In this document: positions 20,692-34,143 of the stretch, piece by piece | Numbering within the stretch: position 1 is the first letter of the stretch | Layout: each line of letters begins with the position of its first letter | Source of the DNA: Deinococcus apachensis DSM 19763 | Lineage (GTDB): Bacteria; Deinococcota; Deinococci; Deinococcales; Deinococcaceae | Direction: 5' to 3' | Assembly: GCF_000381345.1 (NCBI RefSeq) | Contig: NZ_KB906398.1 | Location: 496,001 to 560,000 of the forward strand | Length of the DNA stretch: 64,000 bases | Made by a program: the position numbers and the translations under genes | The notes under the pieces: model-generated | The model's input: the letters and a program-made list of their open reading frames with translations, nothing else | What the model was told of the DNA's origin: nothing | Databases searched by the model: none

Positions 20692-21553
20692 GGCGCGCCC
20701 TGACCCTGCTCGCCGCCCTCGCGCTGGGGGCCGCGCCGCTCTCGGCCGGGGCGACGACCGTGCCCACCCTGACCCTCACGCAGCAGGCGCGCAAGGCGGA
20801 CGTGATCGTGCGCGCCACCCTGGGCACCCCCACGACCGTGAAGGAGGGCGACCTGACCTGGCTGGCCTACCCCCTCACGGTCTCCGAGACGGTCGCCGGG
20901 GACCCGGCCAGCCTGCCGCAGGTTGGGGGCAAGCCCGCGCTGTACCTGCTTTCCGGCCTGGAGGGGCTGCCGGAGTTGCAGGGCGGGCAGGACTCTTTCC
21001 TGCTGCTCTACAGCCGCCGCCTGGACAGCCCCGTCGTGGGCTTCTGGCAGGGCGTCTACCCCATCGAGAACGGGAAGGTCACCAAGCCGACGAGCAGCCT
21101 CGCCCCCGCCACCCCTCAGGTTGCCAACGCACAGCGCACCCAGACGGCGGCCGGGACGACAGGAACGGCGGCGACGGGCACGACGACCACCGGAACAGCG
21201 GCCCCCAGTACAGCCACATCCGCTTCTGGTACGTCGACCCCCGGGACTTCCAGCCCGACCACTTCCGGGACCTCCGGCACCAGCACGGCGGGCAGCACCA
21301 CGACAACCACACCCACGCCCACTCCTCCCGCCGCGGGCACGTCTACCCCGGGCTCCGGGTCCACTACGCCCTCAACAGCGACCACCCCCCCAGCTGCCGC
21401 CACTTCCGCTTCCGGAACCACCACGCCCGGGGTCACTCCTCCCGCCACCACCCCTCCAGGCACGGCCAGCACGCCCGCACCAACTGACCCGGACCCCATC
21501 GAGACGGACCCCGCCAAGTTCCGGGATGCCCTGCGGGCGGCGCGGGGGGCACG

Positions 21554-21557
<4 letters not shown>
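20688..21557 (+). CDS. Secreted protein with long Thr/Ser/Pro/Gly linker
   Basis: A 289-residue protein: signal peptide (ALTLLAALALGAAPLSAGA), a folded domain of about residues 22-140 opening LTLTQQARKADVIVRATLG and continuing LPQVGGKPALYLLSGLEGL, then about 120 residues of low-complexity Thr/Ser/Gly/Pro, and a short charged end (DPAKFRDALRAARGAR). The domain resembles uncharacterised secreted domains whose start describes a sensed or bound surface component (ADVIV motif), but I cannot name the family. GTG 20688 overlaps the upstream stop and its own stop overlaps the next start as ATGA, so all three genes are coupled. Confidence 0.72.
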
Positions 21558-22072
<515 letters not shown>

Positions 22073-22090
22073 GCAGAACTTCCCAGGCCA

Positions 22091-22141
22091 GGAGGGCCGG
22101 GGTGCCGGGAGGAAGGCTTCCTCTCGCTGGCCCGGCCCTCC
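22091..22141 (+). terminator. Inverted repeat after the secreted trio
   Basis: GGAGGGCCGGG at 22091-22101 pairs with 22131-22141, and the loop holds a smaller palindrome around 22109-22123. There is no T tract; it is probably a terminator or RNA-stabilising structure. Confidence 0.5.
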
Positions 22142-22160
22142 GGCGTTCATCCCTGGGTGT

Positions 22161-22166
22161 TACCCT
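22161..22166 (+). promoter_or_regulatory. -10 box of leaderless promoter for the S4 protein
   Basis: TACCCT ends six bases before ATG 22173. Confidence 0.55.
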
Positions 22167-22172
22167 GCCCCC

Positions 22173-22948
<776 letters not shown>

Positions 22949-22977
22949 GAAAGCCGGGGGCTTGAGCCGAAACTGGC

Positions 22978-23577
22978 TCAGCGGCCCACGTTCCCCGGAT
23001 TCGGCCACAGCCGCAGGTCGGCGGGGCCAGCGGCGTCCCTCAGGTCCACCGGGCCGTAGGCACGCGAGTCGAGGCTTTCCCCGACGAGGCGGTTGTCGCC
23101 CAACACCCACACCTTGCCGGGGGGAACGCGCAGGGGGGGCTGGTCGGTCAGCACGCCGTCATTGACGTAACTCTCCGCGACGGGTTGCCCGTTCACGACT
23201 ACGCGGCCGTCCTCGATGGCAACCGTGTCGCCGGGGAGGGCCAGCACCCGTTTGACGTTGTAGGGACGGTGGCGCACACCCCACAGCGTCTCGTAGCTGT
23301 AGGGGCTGTCGGCCGGAGCCTTGAAGATGATCAGGTCGCCGCGCTGGGGATAGGCCGTGGGCAGGCCCCAGGCGCGCAGCCAGCGCGGGTACTTGAGGAG
23401 CAGCAGCAGATCGCCGTGGTGCAGCGTGGGGTTCATGCTATTGCCGTCCACCCGGGCGAGCGTTGCCACGAAGGTCGTGAATACCCAGACGGGCAGGAGA
23501 GCGCCCAGTACCCAGACGCGCCAGAAGGTCCGCAGGCCGCTGGCGCCCTGCGGCTGGCGGGTGGAGGCCGGAGTCAC
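22978..23577 (-). CDS. lepB: Signal peptidase I
   Basis: Membrane serine protease that removes signal peptides from exported proteins. A membrane segment at about residues 18-40 precedes the catalytic domain: VDGNSMNPTLHHGD (nucleophile Ser) and NVKRVLALPGDTVAI (general-base Lys), followed by VWVLGDN and SLDSRAYGPV. I chose GTG 23577 because TAGCAT at 23585-23590 lies seven bases upstream as a leaderless -10 box; an ATG at 23586 would sit inside that box. The product is then 199 residues. It converges with the DUF1684 gene. Confidence 0.92.
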   Translation of the reverse strand: MTPASTRQPQGASGLRTFWRVWVLGALLPVWVFTTFVATLARVDGNSMNPTLHHGDLLLLLKYPRWLRAWGLPTAYPQRGDLIIFKAPADSPYSYETLWGVRHRPYNVKRVLALPGDTVAIEDGRVVVNGQPVAESYVNDGVLTDQPPLRVPPGKVWVLGDNRLVGESLDSRAYGPVDLRDAAGPADLRLWPNPGNVGR

Positions 23578-23584
23578 GCGGGGC

Positions 23585-23590
23585 ATGCTA
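23585..23590 (-). promoter_or_regulatory. -10 box of leaderless promoter for lepB
   Basis: On the minus strand TAGCAT ends seven bases before GTG 23577. It overlaps the alternative ATG, which argues against that start. Confidence 0.45.
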
Positions 23591-23662
23591 GCAGCCGGGC
23601 TCGCGGGGCAAGGGTGCCTTTACCCGCGCTTCAGACTCCAGCGGGTGGGCGAAAGGCGGGGG

Positions 23663-23668
23663 TACGCT
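23663..23668 (+). promoter_or_regulatory. -10 box of leaderless promoter for the FKBP gene
   Basis: TACGCT ends seven bases before ATG 23676. Confidence 0.55.
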
Positions 23669-23675
23669 GGGCCGC

Positions 23676-24008
23676 ATGACCGTCCAGGAACTCATCGTCG
23701 ACAGGTACCACGAGGGGAACGGCGTCCCCGCTCAGCCCGGCAAGATGGTCCGCGTGCATTACACCGGCACGCTGGAAAACGGGCAGAAGTTCGACTCCAG
23801 CCGTGACCGGGGCGAACCCATCGAGTTCCCGCTAGGGGTAGGCTACGTCATCCCCGGGTGGGACCAGGGCATCGCGCAGCTCCGCGTGGGCGACAAGGCC
23901 CGGCTGACCATTCCAGGCCAGCTCGCCTACGGGGCGGCGGGCGTCCCGGGCGTGATTCCACCGAACGCCACCCTGATCTTCGACGTGGAACTCGTGGACG
24001 TGCGCTGA
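23676..24008 (+). CDS. FKBP-type peptidyl-prolyl cis-trans isomerase
   Basis: A 110-residue cytoplasmic isomerase made of a single FKBP domain. The canonical strands are visible: [39 protein letters not shown] (with the Val-Ile and Trp that line the proline pocket), [20 protein letters not shown] and [16 protein letters not shown]. No extra chaperone insert is present. It accelerates prolyl isomerisation in folding. A strong hairpin separates it from the convergent gene at 24065. Confidence 0.96.
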   Translation: MTVQELIVDRYHEGNGVPAQPGKMVRVHYTGTLENGQKFDSSRDRGEPIEFPLGVGYVIPGWDQGIAQLRVGDKARLTIPGQLAYGAAGVPGVIPPNATLIFDVELVDVR

Positions 24009-24019
24009 GGCTGTCTCCA

Positions 24020-24056
24020 GGGCCGCGCCCCCCACCGTATGGAGGGGGCGCGGCCC
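24020..24056. terminator. Strong GC hairpin between convergent genes
   Basis: GGGCCGCGCCCCC at 24020-24032 pairs perfectly with 24044-24056 across an 11-base loop. It has no T tract and sits 11 bases after the FKBP stop and 8 before the opposing gene end, so it could serve both strands. Confidence 0.6.
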
Positions 24057-24064
24057 CTGACGCT

Positions 24065-24262
24065 TCAATCCTGCCGGTCGGTGGTCGTCATGTTGCCCTG
24101 CTCGTCCACCCGGCTGTCGCCCTCCAGCGTCAGGTCGGGGTTGCCGGGACTGTCCTGCACGACACCCGACTGCGGCGTGGGGTACTTCGTGGCGCTCTCC
24201 GAATCGGTGCTGCGCTGCGGGAGCGGGAGGTCGGTCTGTTCGTCGTCTCGGCGTCCGGTCAT
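24065..24262 (-). CDS. Small disordered hydrophilic protein
   Basis: A 65-residue protein without Cys or hydrophobic core, rich in Asp, Glu, Gln, Ser, Thr and Pro (MTGRRDDEQTDLPLPQRS, DSESATKYPTPQSG, ending NMTTTDRQD). Five Gly in 65 and high hydrophilicity meet the usual description of hydrophilins, proteins linked to desiccation tolerance. ATG 24262 has the leaderless box TACGCT six bases upstream, so the gene is likely real. The frame is open further upstream but without support. It resembles in composition the protein at 63635. Confidence 0.6.
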   Translation of the reverse strand: MTGRRDDEQTDLPLPQRSTDSESATKYPTPQSGVVQDSPGNPDLTLEGDSRVDEQGNMTTTDRQD

Positions 24263-24268
24263 GCGGGC

Positions 24269-24274
24269 AGCGTA
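24269..24274 (-). promoter_or_regulatory. -10 box of leaderless promoter for the small disordered protein
   Basis: On the minus strand TACGCT ends six bases before ATG 24262. Confidence 0.5.
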
Positions 24275-24335
24275 GGGGGGTGCGGGCGGGGACGCATGTG
24301 CGGGACGTGAAGCGGGATTCACGGCGTCCCTAGCC

Positions 24336-24341
24336 TAGAAT
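24336..24341 (+). promoter_or_regulatory. -10 box of leaderless promoter for the nucleoside hydrolase
   Basis: TAGAAT ends seven bases before GTG 24349. It overlaps an ATG at 24340, which therefore is unlikely to be the start. Confidence 0.5.
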
Positions 24342-24348
24342 GCGGGCC

Positions 24349-25299
<951 letters not shown>

Positions 25300-25344
25300 G
25301 AACGGGCCCGCACTGCACATCGAGTTGGGTGTGGTCAGGATGTG

Positions 25345-25666
25345 AGGGCAGGCCAGCGCCTATCACCCCCCACCCAATCTCCTCCGCAGAGGAGGGAGGA
25401 GTAAGAGCGCCAAAGCTTCGACTCTTTAAAACCGTCTCTTGTGGACGGCCTATTCCTCCCTCGGCCTGCTCTCGCACCGCCTTCACCACGCCTTGCTCGC
25501 GCAGCGAGACGGTGGGCGAGCGATTGGGAATACAGCAAGATCAAACCTTGCGCGTTGAGAAAAGCGGCCACGGGCGCGATAGGCGAGCCCTTTGCCTAGC
25601 GCAGCGGAAAGCTCCCCCTACCCCATTGGGGGTAGGGGGGTGGGGGCAAACCGCATCAAGATGCCC
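25345..25666 (+). repeat. Dispersed non-coding repeat, copy 1
   Basis: This fills the gap between the nucleoside hydrolase and the kinase pseudogene. It is related along its length to 52313-52704 in the same orientation: both contain CGCCTTGCTCGCGCAGCGAG (25489-25508), ACAGCAAGATCAAACCTT (25532-25549) and end with a purine-rich GGGGGCAAACCG then ATCAAGATGCCC. The copies have diverged and copy 2 carries an extra block of roughly 75 bases. There are no terminal inverted repeats and no transposase. A minus-strand frame starting around LILL and [13 protein letters not shown] is shared by both copies but is probably incidental. Confidence 0.8.
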
Positions 25667-25701
25667 AGCCCCCCTGCACCCCCTCCCCCCATCCCGAAGC
25701 C

Positions 25702-26168
25702 TCAACCCTTCAGTGCAACCACGACCGCCCCCTCGTCCGGCTCCAACGGCTCGAAGCGGGCACGGAACAGGCGAAAGGTCTTGTCTTCCGGTTCCTTATT
25801 CCGCTGCCGAACACGCCACAGCGCCTCTTCGTCGGGCAGACCCAGCGCGTACAGGGTGAGGGGCACTTTCAGCGCCGCCTTTGCCCGCAGAGCATTCCGA
25901 CTTGACCGCGTCCAGAACCCGTAGTCGAGAATCACAGGCACGCCGAGTTCCAGGGCGCGCGTCCACTGCGCCTCCATCACCGCCGTCACGCGGCCGAAGT
26001 ACACCGGGAAGAGGTCGGCGGGCGATCCGCGCCGTAAAGAGCCACCCTCCACTCGTCGCTGGAGAAGCGCATTCCCGGAAGCGTCCCCTCCAGCCGCCAC
26101 GCCAAGGTGGTCTTGCCACTACCGATAAAGCCGTGCAGGGCGTCAATGCCGGGTCCCGCTTCACTCAC
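25702..26168 (-). pseudogene. Frameshifted P-loop kinase (AAA_33-like)
   Basis: Two frames together make one small ATP-binding kinase. From GTG 26168 comes GIDALHGFIGSGKTTLAWRL (Walker A), then MRFSSDEWRVALYGADRP; the continuation DLFPVYFGRVTAVMEAQW, VILDYGFWTRSSRNALR and VRQRNKEPEDKTFRLF is one base out of frame and ends at 25702. The break lies near 26013-26024, where one base appears to be missing. The fold resembles zeta-toxin/chloramphenicol-phosphotransferase-like kinases that phosphorylate small molecules. The start overlaps the JAMM peptidase stop by eight bases, so the pair was an operon. It could instead be a sequencing error restoring a functional gene. Confidence 0.75.
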
Positions 26169-26580
26169 GGGGCTCCCCGAACCTCAGCCCAACCGGCGAG
26201 CCCTCCGGCAGCCGGTAGGCCCGCAGCCTGCGCGTCCTCAGGTCGGCGATCACGTACGGCACCGGGTACGCGGCGAGGCGGGTGTCGGTGACGCTGGGTC
26301 CCTCCGGACCGTGCGGGTGGCTGTGGTACAGGCCGACGAGGGTGAGCCCCACCGCCTCCATCGCCCGCAGAGCACGCAGCAGGTGCCCCGGGTCCGCCAG
26401 GTACGTGCGCTCGGGGTCGGGCGACACGTTGGCGAGGGGATAGAGGGCGACCGCCTCGGCGCCGCCGTCCGTCATGTGGCCGCCCAGGGCGCCGACGCAT
26501 TCCCGGGGGGCCTCGCGCTCGGCGTGGGTCCAAAGGGCGTCCACCAGGACGGGCGGGAGGATCAGGGTCACGGGGGGCAT
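26161..26580 (-). CDS. JAMM/MPN+ metallopeptidase
   Basis: A 139-residue zinc isopeptidase-like protein. It carries the complete JAMM set: Glu in [12 protein letters not shown], then [14 protein letters not shown], which is the H-x-H-x7-S-x-x-D zinc motif. Stand-alone bacterial JAMM proteins cleave ubiquitin-like or sulfur-carrier conjugates or act on other peptides. I list ATG 26580; a GTG at 26571 preceded by GATAAT seven bases upstream is an equally good leaderless start and would remove three residues. It overlaps the downstream kinase pseudogene and is divergent from ftsK. No ubiquitin-like partner is in view. Confidence 0.88.
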   Translation of the reverse strand: MPPVTLILPPVLVDALWTHAEREAPRECVGALGGHMTDGGAEAVALYPLANVSPDPERTYLADPGHLLRALRAMEAVGLTLVGLYHSHPHGPEGPSVTDTRLAAYPVPYVIADLRTRRLRAYRLPEGSPVGLRFGEPRE

Positions 26581-26655
26581 TATCGGGGCAGGCGGGGCTC
26601 TCACAAAAACCTGCGCTGGGCGCGGCCTCCGTCAACAGCCACGGCCGGGCTGGGG

Positions 26656-26661
26656 TACACT
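26656..26661 (+). promoter_or_regulatory. -10 box of leaderless promoter for ftsK
   Basis: TACACT ends seven bases before ATG 26669. Confidence 0.55.
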
Positions 26662-26668
26662 GCGGCCT

Positions 26669-29734
<3,066 letters not shown>

Positions 29735-29750
29735 GCCCGGCGGGCCACGG

Positions 29751-29783
29751 GGGCGGTCCGGCGATGAGCCCGGCCGCCCTTTT
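29751..29783 (+). terminator. Rho-independent terminator after ftsK
   Basis: GGGCGG (29751-29756) pairs with CCGCCC (29774-29779) and inner bases extend the stem with a mismatch; TTTT follows at 29780-29783. Confidence 0.7.
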
Positions 29784-29945
29784 CGTCCCCCAACGTCGCC
29801 TCCGCAACATGAGTGTCCGGTGAGGAGTGGACCAAACTGACCGGATTATTCGTTTACATGTCCTGTCTGAATCGCTACCAAAGTTGCTTTTTAGGAGGGT
29901 GTGGTGAAGATTGGAAGGCGGACAGTTCAATCCAGAGGTGATTTC

Positions 29946-31979
29946 ATGAAGAAGCAGACCAGCCTCGTCACGCTCAGCCTGATGCTCGCTACCCCCGCGC
30001 TCGCGGGGGGGGCGGGGGCACCCGTTACCGGGGGAGCCTCCGGCGCCTGCCGCAGCATCGCCCAGATCGTCTCCACGGACCCGCAGTTCAGCACCCTGCT
30101 CACCGCCGTCCAGGCCGCGGGCCTGACCCAGACGCTGTCGAGCGGACAGTACACGGTCTTCGCGCCGACGAATGCCGCCTTCGCCAAGCTGCCCAGCGAC
30201 CAGCTCGCGGCGGTCCTGAACGACCCCGAGATGCTGCGCGGCGTGCTGCTCTACCACGTGGTGTCCGGCAAGGTGACCTCCAAGCAGGTGGCGAGCCTCC
30301 GGAGCGTCAAGACCGCGCAGGGCGCGAACCTGACCGTCAGCACTATGGGCAGCCGGGTCATGATCAACAACGCCAATGTGGTGCGCGCCGACGTGGCCGC
30401 CTGCAACGGCGTGATCCACGTGATCGACACGGTCCTGGTGCCCCCGATGGCCGCCGCACCTGCGCCCGCCGCGACGACCCCGGCAGAGACGGCTCCGGCC
30501 GCCACGACCACGGAGACGGCGACCACCACCGACACGAGCACGACCACCACGGAGACGACCACGACCGACACGTCCGCCACCACGGCGACGGACACCACCG
30601 CGACGGACACTTCAGCGACCACGACCACGGAGACGGCGGCGACCGCCACCACGACCGCCCCGGCGGCCATCGCCATCACCAGCATTCCCGCCCTTCCGCT
30701 CACCGGCGCGACGGTCAGTGCCACGGGGGCGACCACGACCACCACGACGACCGACACGGCTGCCGCGGGCACCACCACGGATACGGCGGCGACCGACACG
30801 AGCGCGGCGGCCACCACGACCGACACCACGGCCACCACCACCGACACCACGACGACCACGGAGACGAGCACGACGACGGATACGTCCGCGGCCACGGGCA
30901 CCACCGACACCTCGGCGGCCACCACGGACACGAGCGCGACCGACGCCGCTGCCCCCGCGACGAACACGCTGTACGACGTGATCGCGGCCGACGACCGCTT
31001 CAGCACCCTGCGTGACCTGCTCAGCGACGCGGGTCTCACCGGGACGCTAACAAGCGGCGAGTACACCGTTTTCGCGCCCACCAACGAAGCCTTTGATGCC
31101 ATCCCCGCGGACCAGCTCGCCGCGCTGTCGGCGGACGCCGACCTGCTCAAGCGCGTGCTGTCCTATCACGTGGTCCAGGGCCGGATCAGCGCCGAGCAAC
31201 TTGCGGGCGGCGCGGTCCTCAACACGGCCGAAGGCAGCCCACTGACGCCCAGCGGCAGTGGTGCCAGCCAGATGGTCGGCACGGCCACCATCAGTGAGAC
31301 CGTCAGCACCGCCAGCAACGGCACCATCTATGTGATCAACCAGGTGCTCCTGCCCCCCGGCGTGACGCTGCCCACGGGTACGGGCACGACCACCGACACC
31401 ACGGCGGCCACGACGACCACGGAAACGACCACGACGACGGATACGTCCGCGGCCACGGGCACCACCACCGACACCTCGGCGGCCACCGGCACGACCACCA
31501 CCGACACGTCCGCCGCGAGCGGTACGGCCGCGGCCACGACCACCACGGCGGCGACCACGGCCCCCGCATCGGGCACCACCCTCGTCGCGCTGCTCTCCGC
31601 TGACCCGCGCTTCAGCACGCTCGTCGGGCTGATCCAGCAGGCCGGGCTGGCCGAAACGCTGGCGGGCGGCGAGTACACCGTCTTCGCACCGACGAACGAC
31701 GCCTTCGCCAAGATTCCGGCAGCTGACCTCACCGCGATCACCGCCGACCCGGCCCGCCTGCGCGCGCTGCTGCTGTACCACGTGGTGCAGGGCCGTCAGA
31801 CCGCCGAGCAGCTTGCGGCGGCGACCCAGCTCACCTCCGCACAGGGCGGCACCATTGCGCTGAACCTGAACGGCACCACCCAGGTGGTCGGCGGGGCCAA
31901 CGTGAGCGAGCGGCTTGACACCGCCAGCAACGGCACGGTCTACGTGATCGACACCGTCCTGACGCCGCCCAACCCCTGA
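29946..31979 (+). CDS. Secreted three-domain fasciclin protein with Thr-rich spacers
   Basis: A 677-residue exported protein. Signal peptide (LVTLSLMLATPALAGGAGA), FAS1 domain 1 (about residues 34-168), a Thr/Ala/Glu/Asp-rich spacer of about 170 residues, domain 2 (about 340-468), a second spacer of about 75 residues, and domain 3 (about 545-675). Each domain repeats YTVFAPTNxAF, a LSYHVVQGR-type strand and a final NGxxxVIDxVL. The spacers are built from TTTETTTTDTSAT-like units and read as flexible, possibly glycosylated stalks. ATG 29946 has AGAGGTG at five bases. It is probably a surface adhesin and a paralog of the protein at 11065. Confidence 0.92.
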   Translation: MKKQTSLVTLSLMLATPALAGGAGAPVTGGASGACRSIAQIVSTDPQFSTLLTAVQAAGLTQTLSSGQYTVFAPTNAAFAKLPSDQLAAVLNDPEMLRGVLLYHVVSGKVTSKQVASLRSVKTAQGANLTVSTMGSRVMINNANVVRADVAACNGVIHVIDTVLVPPMAAAPAPAATTPAETAPAATTTETATTTDTSTTTTETTTTDTSATTATDTTATDTSATTTTETAATATTTAPAAIAITSIPALPLTGATVSATGATTTTTTTDTAAAGTTTDTAATDTSAAATTTDTTATTTDTTTTTETSTTTDTSAATGTTDTSAATTDTSATDAAAPATNTLYDVIAADDRFSTLRDLLSDAGLTGTLTSGEYTVFAPTNEAFDAIPADQLAALSADADLLKRVLSYHVVQGRISAEQLAGGAVLNTAEGSPLTPSGSGASQMVGTATISETVSTASNGTIYVINQVLLPPGVTLPTGTGTTTDTTAATTTTETTTTTDTSAATGTTTDTSAATGTTTTDTSAASGTAAATTTTAATTAPASGTTLVALLSADPRFSTLVGLIQQAGLAETLAGGEYTVFAPTNDAFAKIPAADLTAITADPARLRALLLYHVVQGRQTAEQLAAATQLTSAQGGTIALNLNGTTQVVGGANVSERLDTASNGTVYVIDTVLTPPNP

Positions 31980-31997
31980 GCCTTTCCGGCCACAGCT

Positions 31998-32023
31998 ACC
32001 GCCCGCCCCTTGCGGGCGGTTTT
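31998..32023 (+). terminator. Rho-independent terminator after the fasciclin gene
   Basis: A perfect nine-base-pair stem (31998-32006 with 32012-32020) has a five-base loop and ends in TTTT at 32020-32023. The opposing phosphoesterase gene ends two bases on. Confidence 0.88.
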
Positions 32024-32024
32024 G

Positions 32025-32864
32025 CTATGGGGTCCGGGGGAGGAGGTGGTCGCGCTGGAAGGCGGCCCAGGTCCGTTCATCGCGGGGATACCCGTTCGCC
32101 TCCGTCCACATCCAGTAAGGGGTGTAGAGGCTGCGGGCCATCTCGACCTCGTCGCGGAAGATCTCGGCACTCAGGCCGGTTCGCAGCAGACCGCTCGTCT
32201 CGAAGCGGCGCAGGACGCCCGAGCGGTCGTAGGGCACGGCCCGGAATTCAGGCACCCAGCCGGACGGCGTGGCCGTGAGCAGCAGGTACTGGGCGCGGGG
32301 GTCACCGTTGGCCGGGGCGCCGACCGCGCCGGTATTCAGCACGAGCACACCCCCAAGTTCGGCCTGTGCGGGTCGGTGAATGTGCGAGCCGACCAGCACG
32401 CCCGCACTCCCTGCCAGCTCCGCCACCCGCTCCGGGTCGGTCCGCTCGCTCAGGCTCTCGCGGTAATGCGCCGGGGTGCCGTGGGCGACGAGGACCCCGG
32501 GCAGCCCCGCCTCCCCCAACCTGAGGGTTATCGGCCAGTTCTGGGGCACGTGCAGCAGCCCCGCCCGGTCGAGTTGCGCCGCGCTCCAGTCGGTCGCGCC
32601 CCAGAAGGGGTCGGTGAACCAGTCGCCGGGCAAGGTGTCCGAGCGGGTGTGCCACAGGTGCAGCAGGTCGTCGTGGTTGCCCAGGGTGAAGGTCACGTCC
32701 TCCCGGTCGAGCAGGAGCGACAACGCCTCCACCGAATCCGGCCCCCGGTTCACCACGTCGCCGTTCACGACGATGCGGTCCACACCCTGCCGGTCGATGT
32801 CGGCCAGTACCGCCCGCAGGGCATCGGCGTTTCCGTGGATGTCGGCGATCAGGGCGACGCGCAC
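32025..32864 (-). CDS. Calcineurin-like metallophosphoesterase
   Basis: Two-metal phosphoesterase of 279 residues of the YfcE/diadenosine-tetraphosphatase-like branch. Metal motifs in order: ALIADIHGNADALRAVL (D-x-H), VVNGDVVNRGPDSVE (GD), FTLGNHDDL (GNHD), LVAHGTPAHYRE and VLVGSHIHRPAQ (GH-like), with NTGAVGAP after them. I chose GTG 32864 because TAGAAT lies seven bases upstream; an ATG at 32873 overlaps that box. Substrate cannot be assigned; nucleic acid, nucleotide or protein phosphates are all possible. Its 3' end meets the fasciclin terminator. Confidence 0.9.
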   Translation of the reverse strand: MRVALIADIHGNADALRAVLADIDRQGVDRIVVNGDVVNRGPDSVEALSLLLDREDVTFTLGNHDDLLHLWHTRSDTLPGDWFTDPFWGATDWSAAQLDRAGLLHVPQNWPITLRLGEAGLPGVLVAHGTPAHYRESLSERTDPERVAELAGSAGVLVGSHIHRPAQAELGGVLVLNTGAVGAPANGDPRAQYLLLTATPSGWVPEFRAVPYDRSGVLRRFETSGLLRTGLSAEIFRDEVEMARSLYTPYWMWTEANGYPRDERTWAAFQRDHLLPRTP

Positions 32865-32871
32865 GCGGGGC

Positions 32872-32877
32872 ATTCTA
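32872..32877 (-). promoter_or_regulatory. -10 box of leaderless promoter for the phosphoesterase
   Basis: On the minus strand TAGAAT ends seven bases before GTG 32864. The arrangement is nearly base-for-base the same as that of lepB (box, GCCCCGC, GTG). Confidence 0.5.
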
Positions 32878-32994
32878 GGGGAGTGGTCCGCCTTCAGCGG
32901 TCAGCAATCAGGAAGCGCCCTCTCACCTTTCCACGCCTTCATCTGTCAGGCGCCGAAGGTAAGGCCCGGGCTGACGGCTGAAAGCTGATCACTC

Positions 32995-33000
32995 TATGCT
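32995..33000 (+). promoter_or_regulatory. Promoter of the cysteine synthase gene
   Basis: TATGCT ends six bases before ATG 33007, and CTGACG at 32971-32976 gives a plausible -35 box with an 18-base spacer. Confidence 0.6.
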
Positions 33001-33006
33001 TCCCCC

Positions 33007-33981
33007 ATGATCGACGCGCTGGTAGGAAACACGCCCCTTGTGCAGCTCGGGCGGGTGGTCGAGCCCGGGATGGCGGACGTGTTCGTGAAACTGGAGGGCC
33101 TGAACCCGGGCGGCAGCATCAAGGACCGCACCGCGCTGGGCCTGGTCGAGGACGCCGAGCGGCGGGGGGTGCTCAAGCCGGGCGGCACCATCGTGGAGCC
33201 CACCAGCGGGAACACCGGGATCGGGCTGGCGCAGGTCGCCGCGGCCCGCGGGTACAAACTCATCCTGTGCATGCCCGCCCAGATGAGTGAGGAACGCAAG
33301 CGCACCCTGACCGCCTACGGCGCCGAACTCGTCCTCACCGACCCCGAGCGCCGGATGCTCGCCGCCATCGAGGAGGCCGAGCGCATCGAGCGCGAGCAGG
33401 GCGCCGTGCTCCTGGGTCAGTTCACCAACCCGGCCAACCCTGCCACCCACGAGCGCACGACCGGGCCGGAACTGTGGGGGCAGATGGAGGGGCGCATCGA
33501 CGCCTTCGTGTACGGCACGGGCACGGGCGGCACGATCAGCGGGGTGGGCCGCTTCCTGAAACGGCAGGACCCGGCGGTGCGCGTCGTGGCGGTGGAACCC
33601 GCCCGCAGCAATGTGCTCAGCGGCGGCGAGCGCGGCGAACACGGCTTCCAGGGGATGGGGCCGGGCTTTATCCCCGAGAACCTCGACCGGAGCGTGATCG
33701 ACGAGGTGATCACCGCCTGGGAGGAGGACGCCTACCCCCTCGCCCGGAGGCTCGCGCGCGAGGAAGGCGTCTTCGTGGGTATGAGCAGCGGCGCGATGGT
33801 GTGGGCCGCCCTGGAGGTCGCGCGGCGTCTAGGTCCGGGAAAGCGCGTGGCAACCATCGCCTGCGACACGGGCGCACGTTACCTGACGACCAGCCTCTTC
33901 AACGACGCGAAGACGGGGACACCGCCCGGCTACAAGCCCTACTCGCGGGAGAAGCTGGAGGTCGAGCCGAGCGCGGGCTGA
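33007..33981 (+). CDS. cysM: Cysteine synthase, O-acetylserine sulfhydrylase
   Basis: PLP enzyme that makes cysteine from O-acetylserine and sulfide (or thiosulfate). The 324 residues show NTPLVQLGRV, LEGLNPGGSIKDRTAL with the PLP lysine in SIKDR, VEPTSGNTGIGLAQV, FTNPANPATHERTTGPEL, VYGTGTGGTISGVGRFL and MSSGAMVWAALEVA. The motif set is that of the beta-family CysK/CysM enzymes; the QM-free substrate loop and short C-terminus do not firmly separate K from M, so the symbol is a best guess. It stands alone with its own promoter. Confidence 0.9.
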   Translation: MIDALVGNTPLVQLGRVVEPGMADVFVKLEGLNPGGSIKDRTALGLVEDAERRGVLKPGGTIVEPTSGNTGIGLAQVAAARGYKLILCMPAQMSEERKRTLTAYGAELVLTDPERRMLAAIEEAERIEREQGAVLLGQFTNPANPATHERTTGPELWGQMEGRIDAFVYGTGTGGTISGVGRFLKRQDPAVRVVAVEPARSNVLSGGERGEHGFQGMGPGFIPENLDRSVIDEVITAWEEDAYPLARRLAREEGVFVGMSSGAMVWAALEVARRLGPGKRVATIACDTGARYLTTSLFNDAKTGTPPGYKPYSREKLEVEPSAG

Positions 33982-34027
33982 GGGCCACGGTGAGGAGTTG
34001 TGGGTGAGGAAACGGTCATCGCCTGTG

Positions 34028-34058
34028 TCTCCCTTCTCCCCCTGCGGGAGAGGGTGAA
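34028..34058. repeat. REP-like CTCTCCC/GGGAGAGGG palindrome
   Basis: A short imperfect palindrome (CTCCCTTCTCCCCC, GCGGGAGAGGG) in the gap after cysM that shares its core with the elements at 36545, 43403 and 43530. Confidence 0.5.
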
Positions 34059-34088
34059 ACTGCCCCCAGGGACGACTTTTTTACAGCA

Positions 34089-34120
34089 AGGCGGGCCACC
34101 TCATGTCAGGTGGCCCGCCT
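34089..34120. terminator. Perfect 13-bp hairpin between convergent genes
   Basis: AGGCGGGCCACCT at 34089-34101 pairs with 34108-34120 across a six-base loop. It follows cysM and precedes the end of the DUF937 gene; six T residues lie just upstream on the plus strand, not downstream, so it may act by structure alone. Confidence 0.6.
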
Positions 34121-34143
34121 CCCTGGCTGTCCTGGGGCTGCCG

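Noticed and set aside
25335..25571. Minus-strand frame inside dispersed repeat copy 1, similar to one in copy 2
   Set aside because: Similarity follows from the shared DNA, with no ribosome binding site and unconserved ends.
30251..31150. Val/Ser-rich minus-strand frame opposite the fasciclin spacers
   Set aside because: It only mirrors the Thr-rich repeats.
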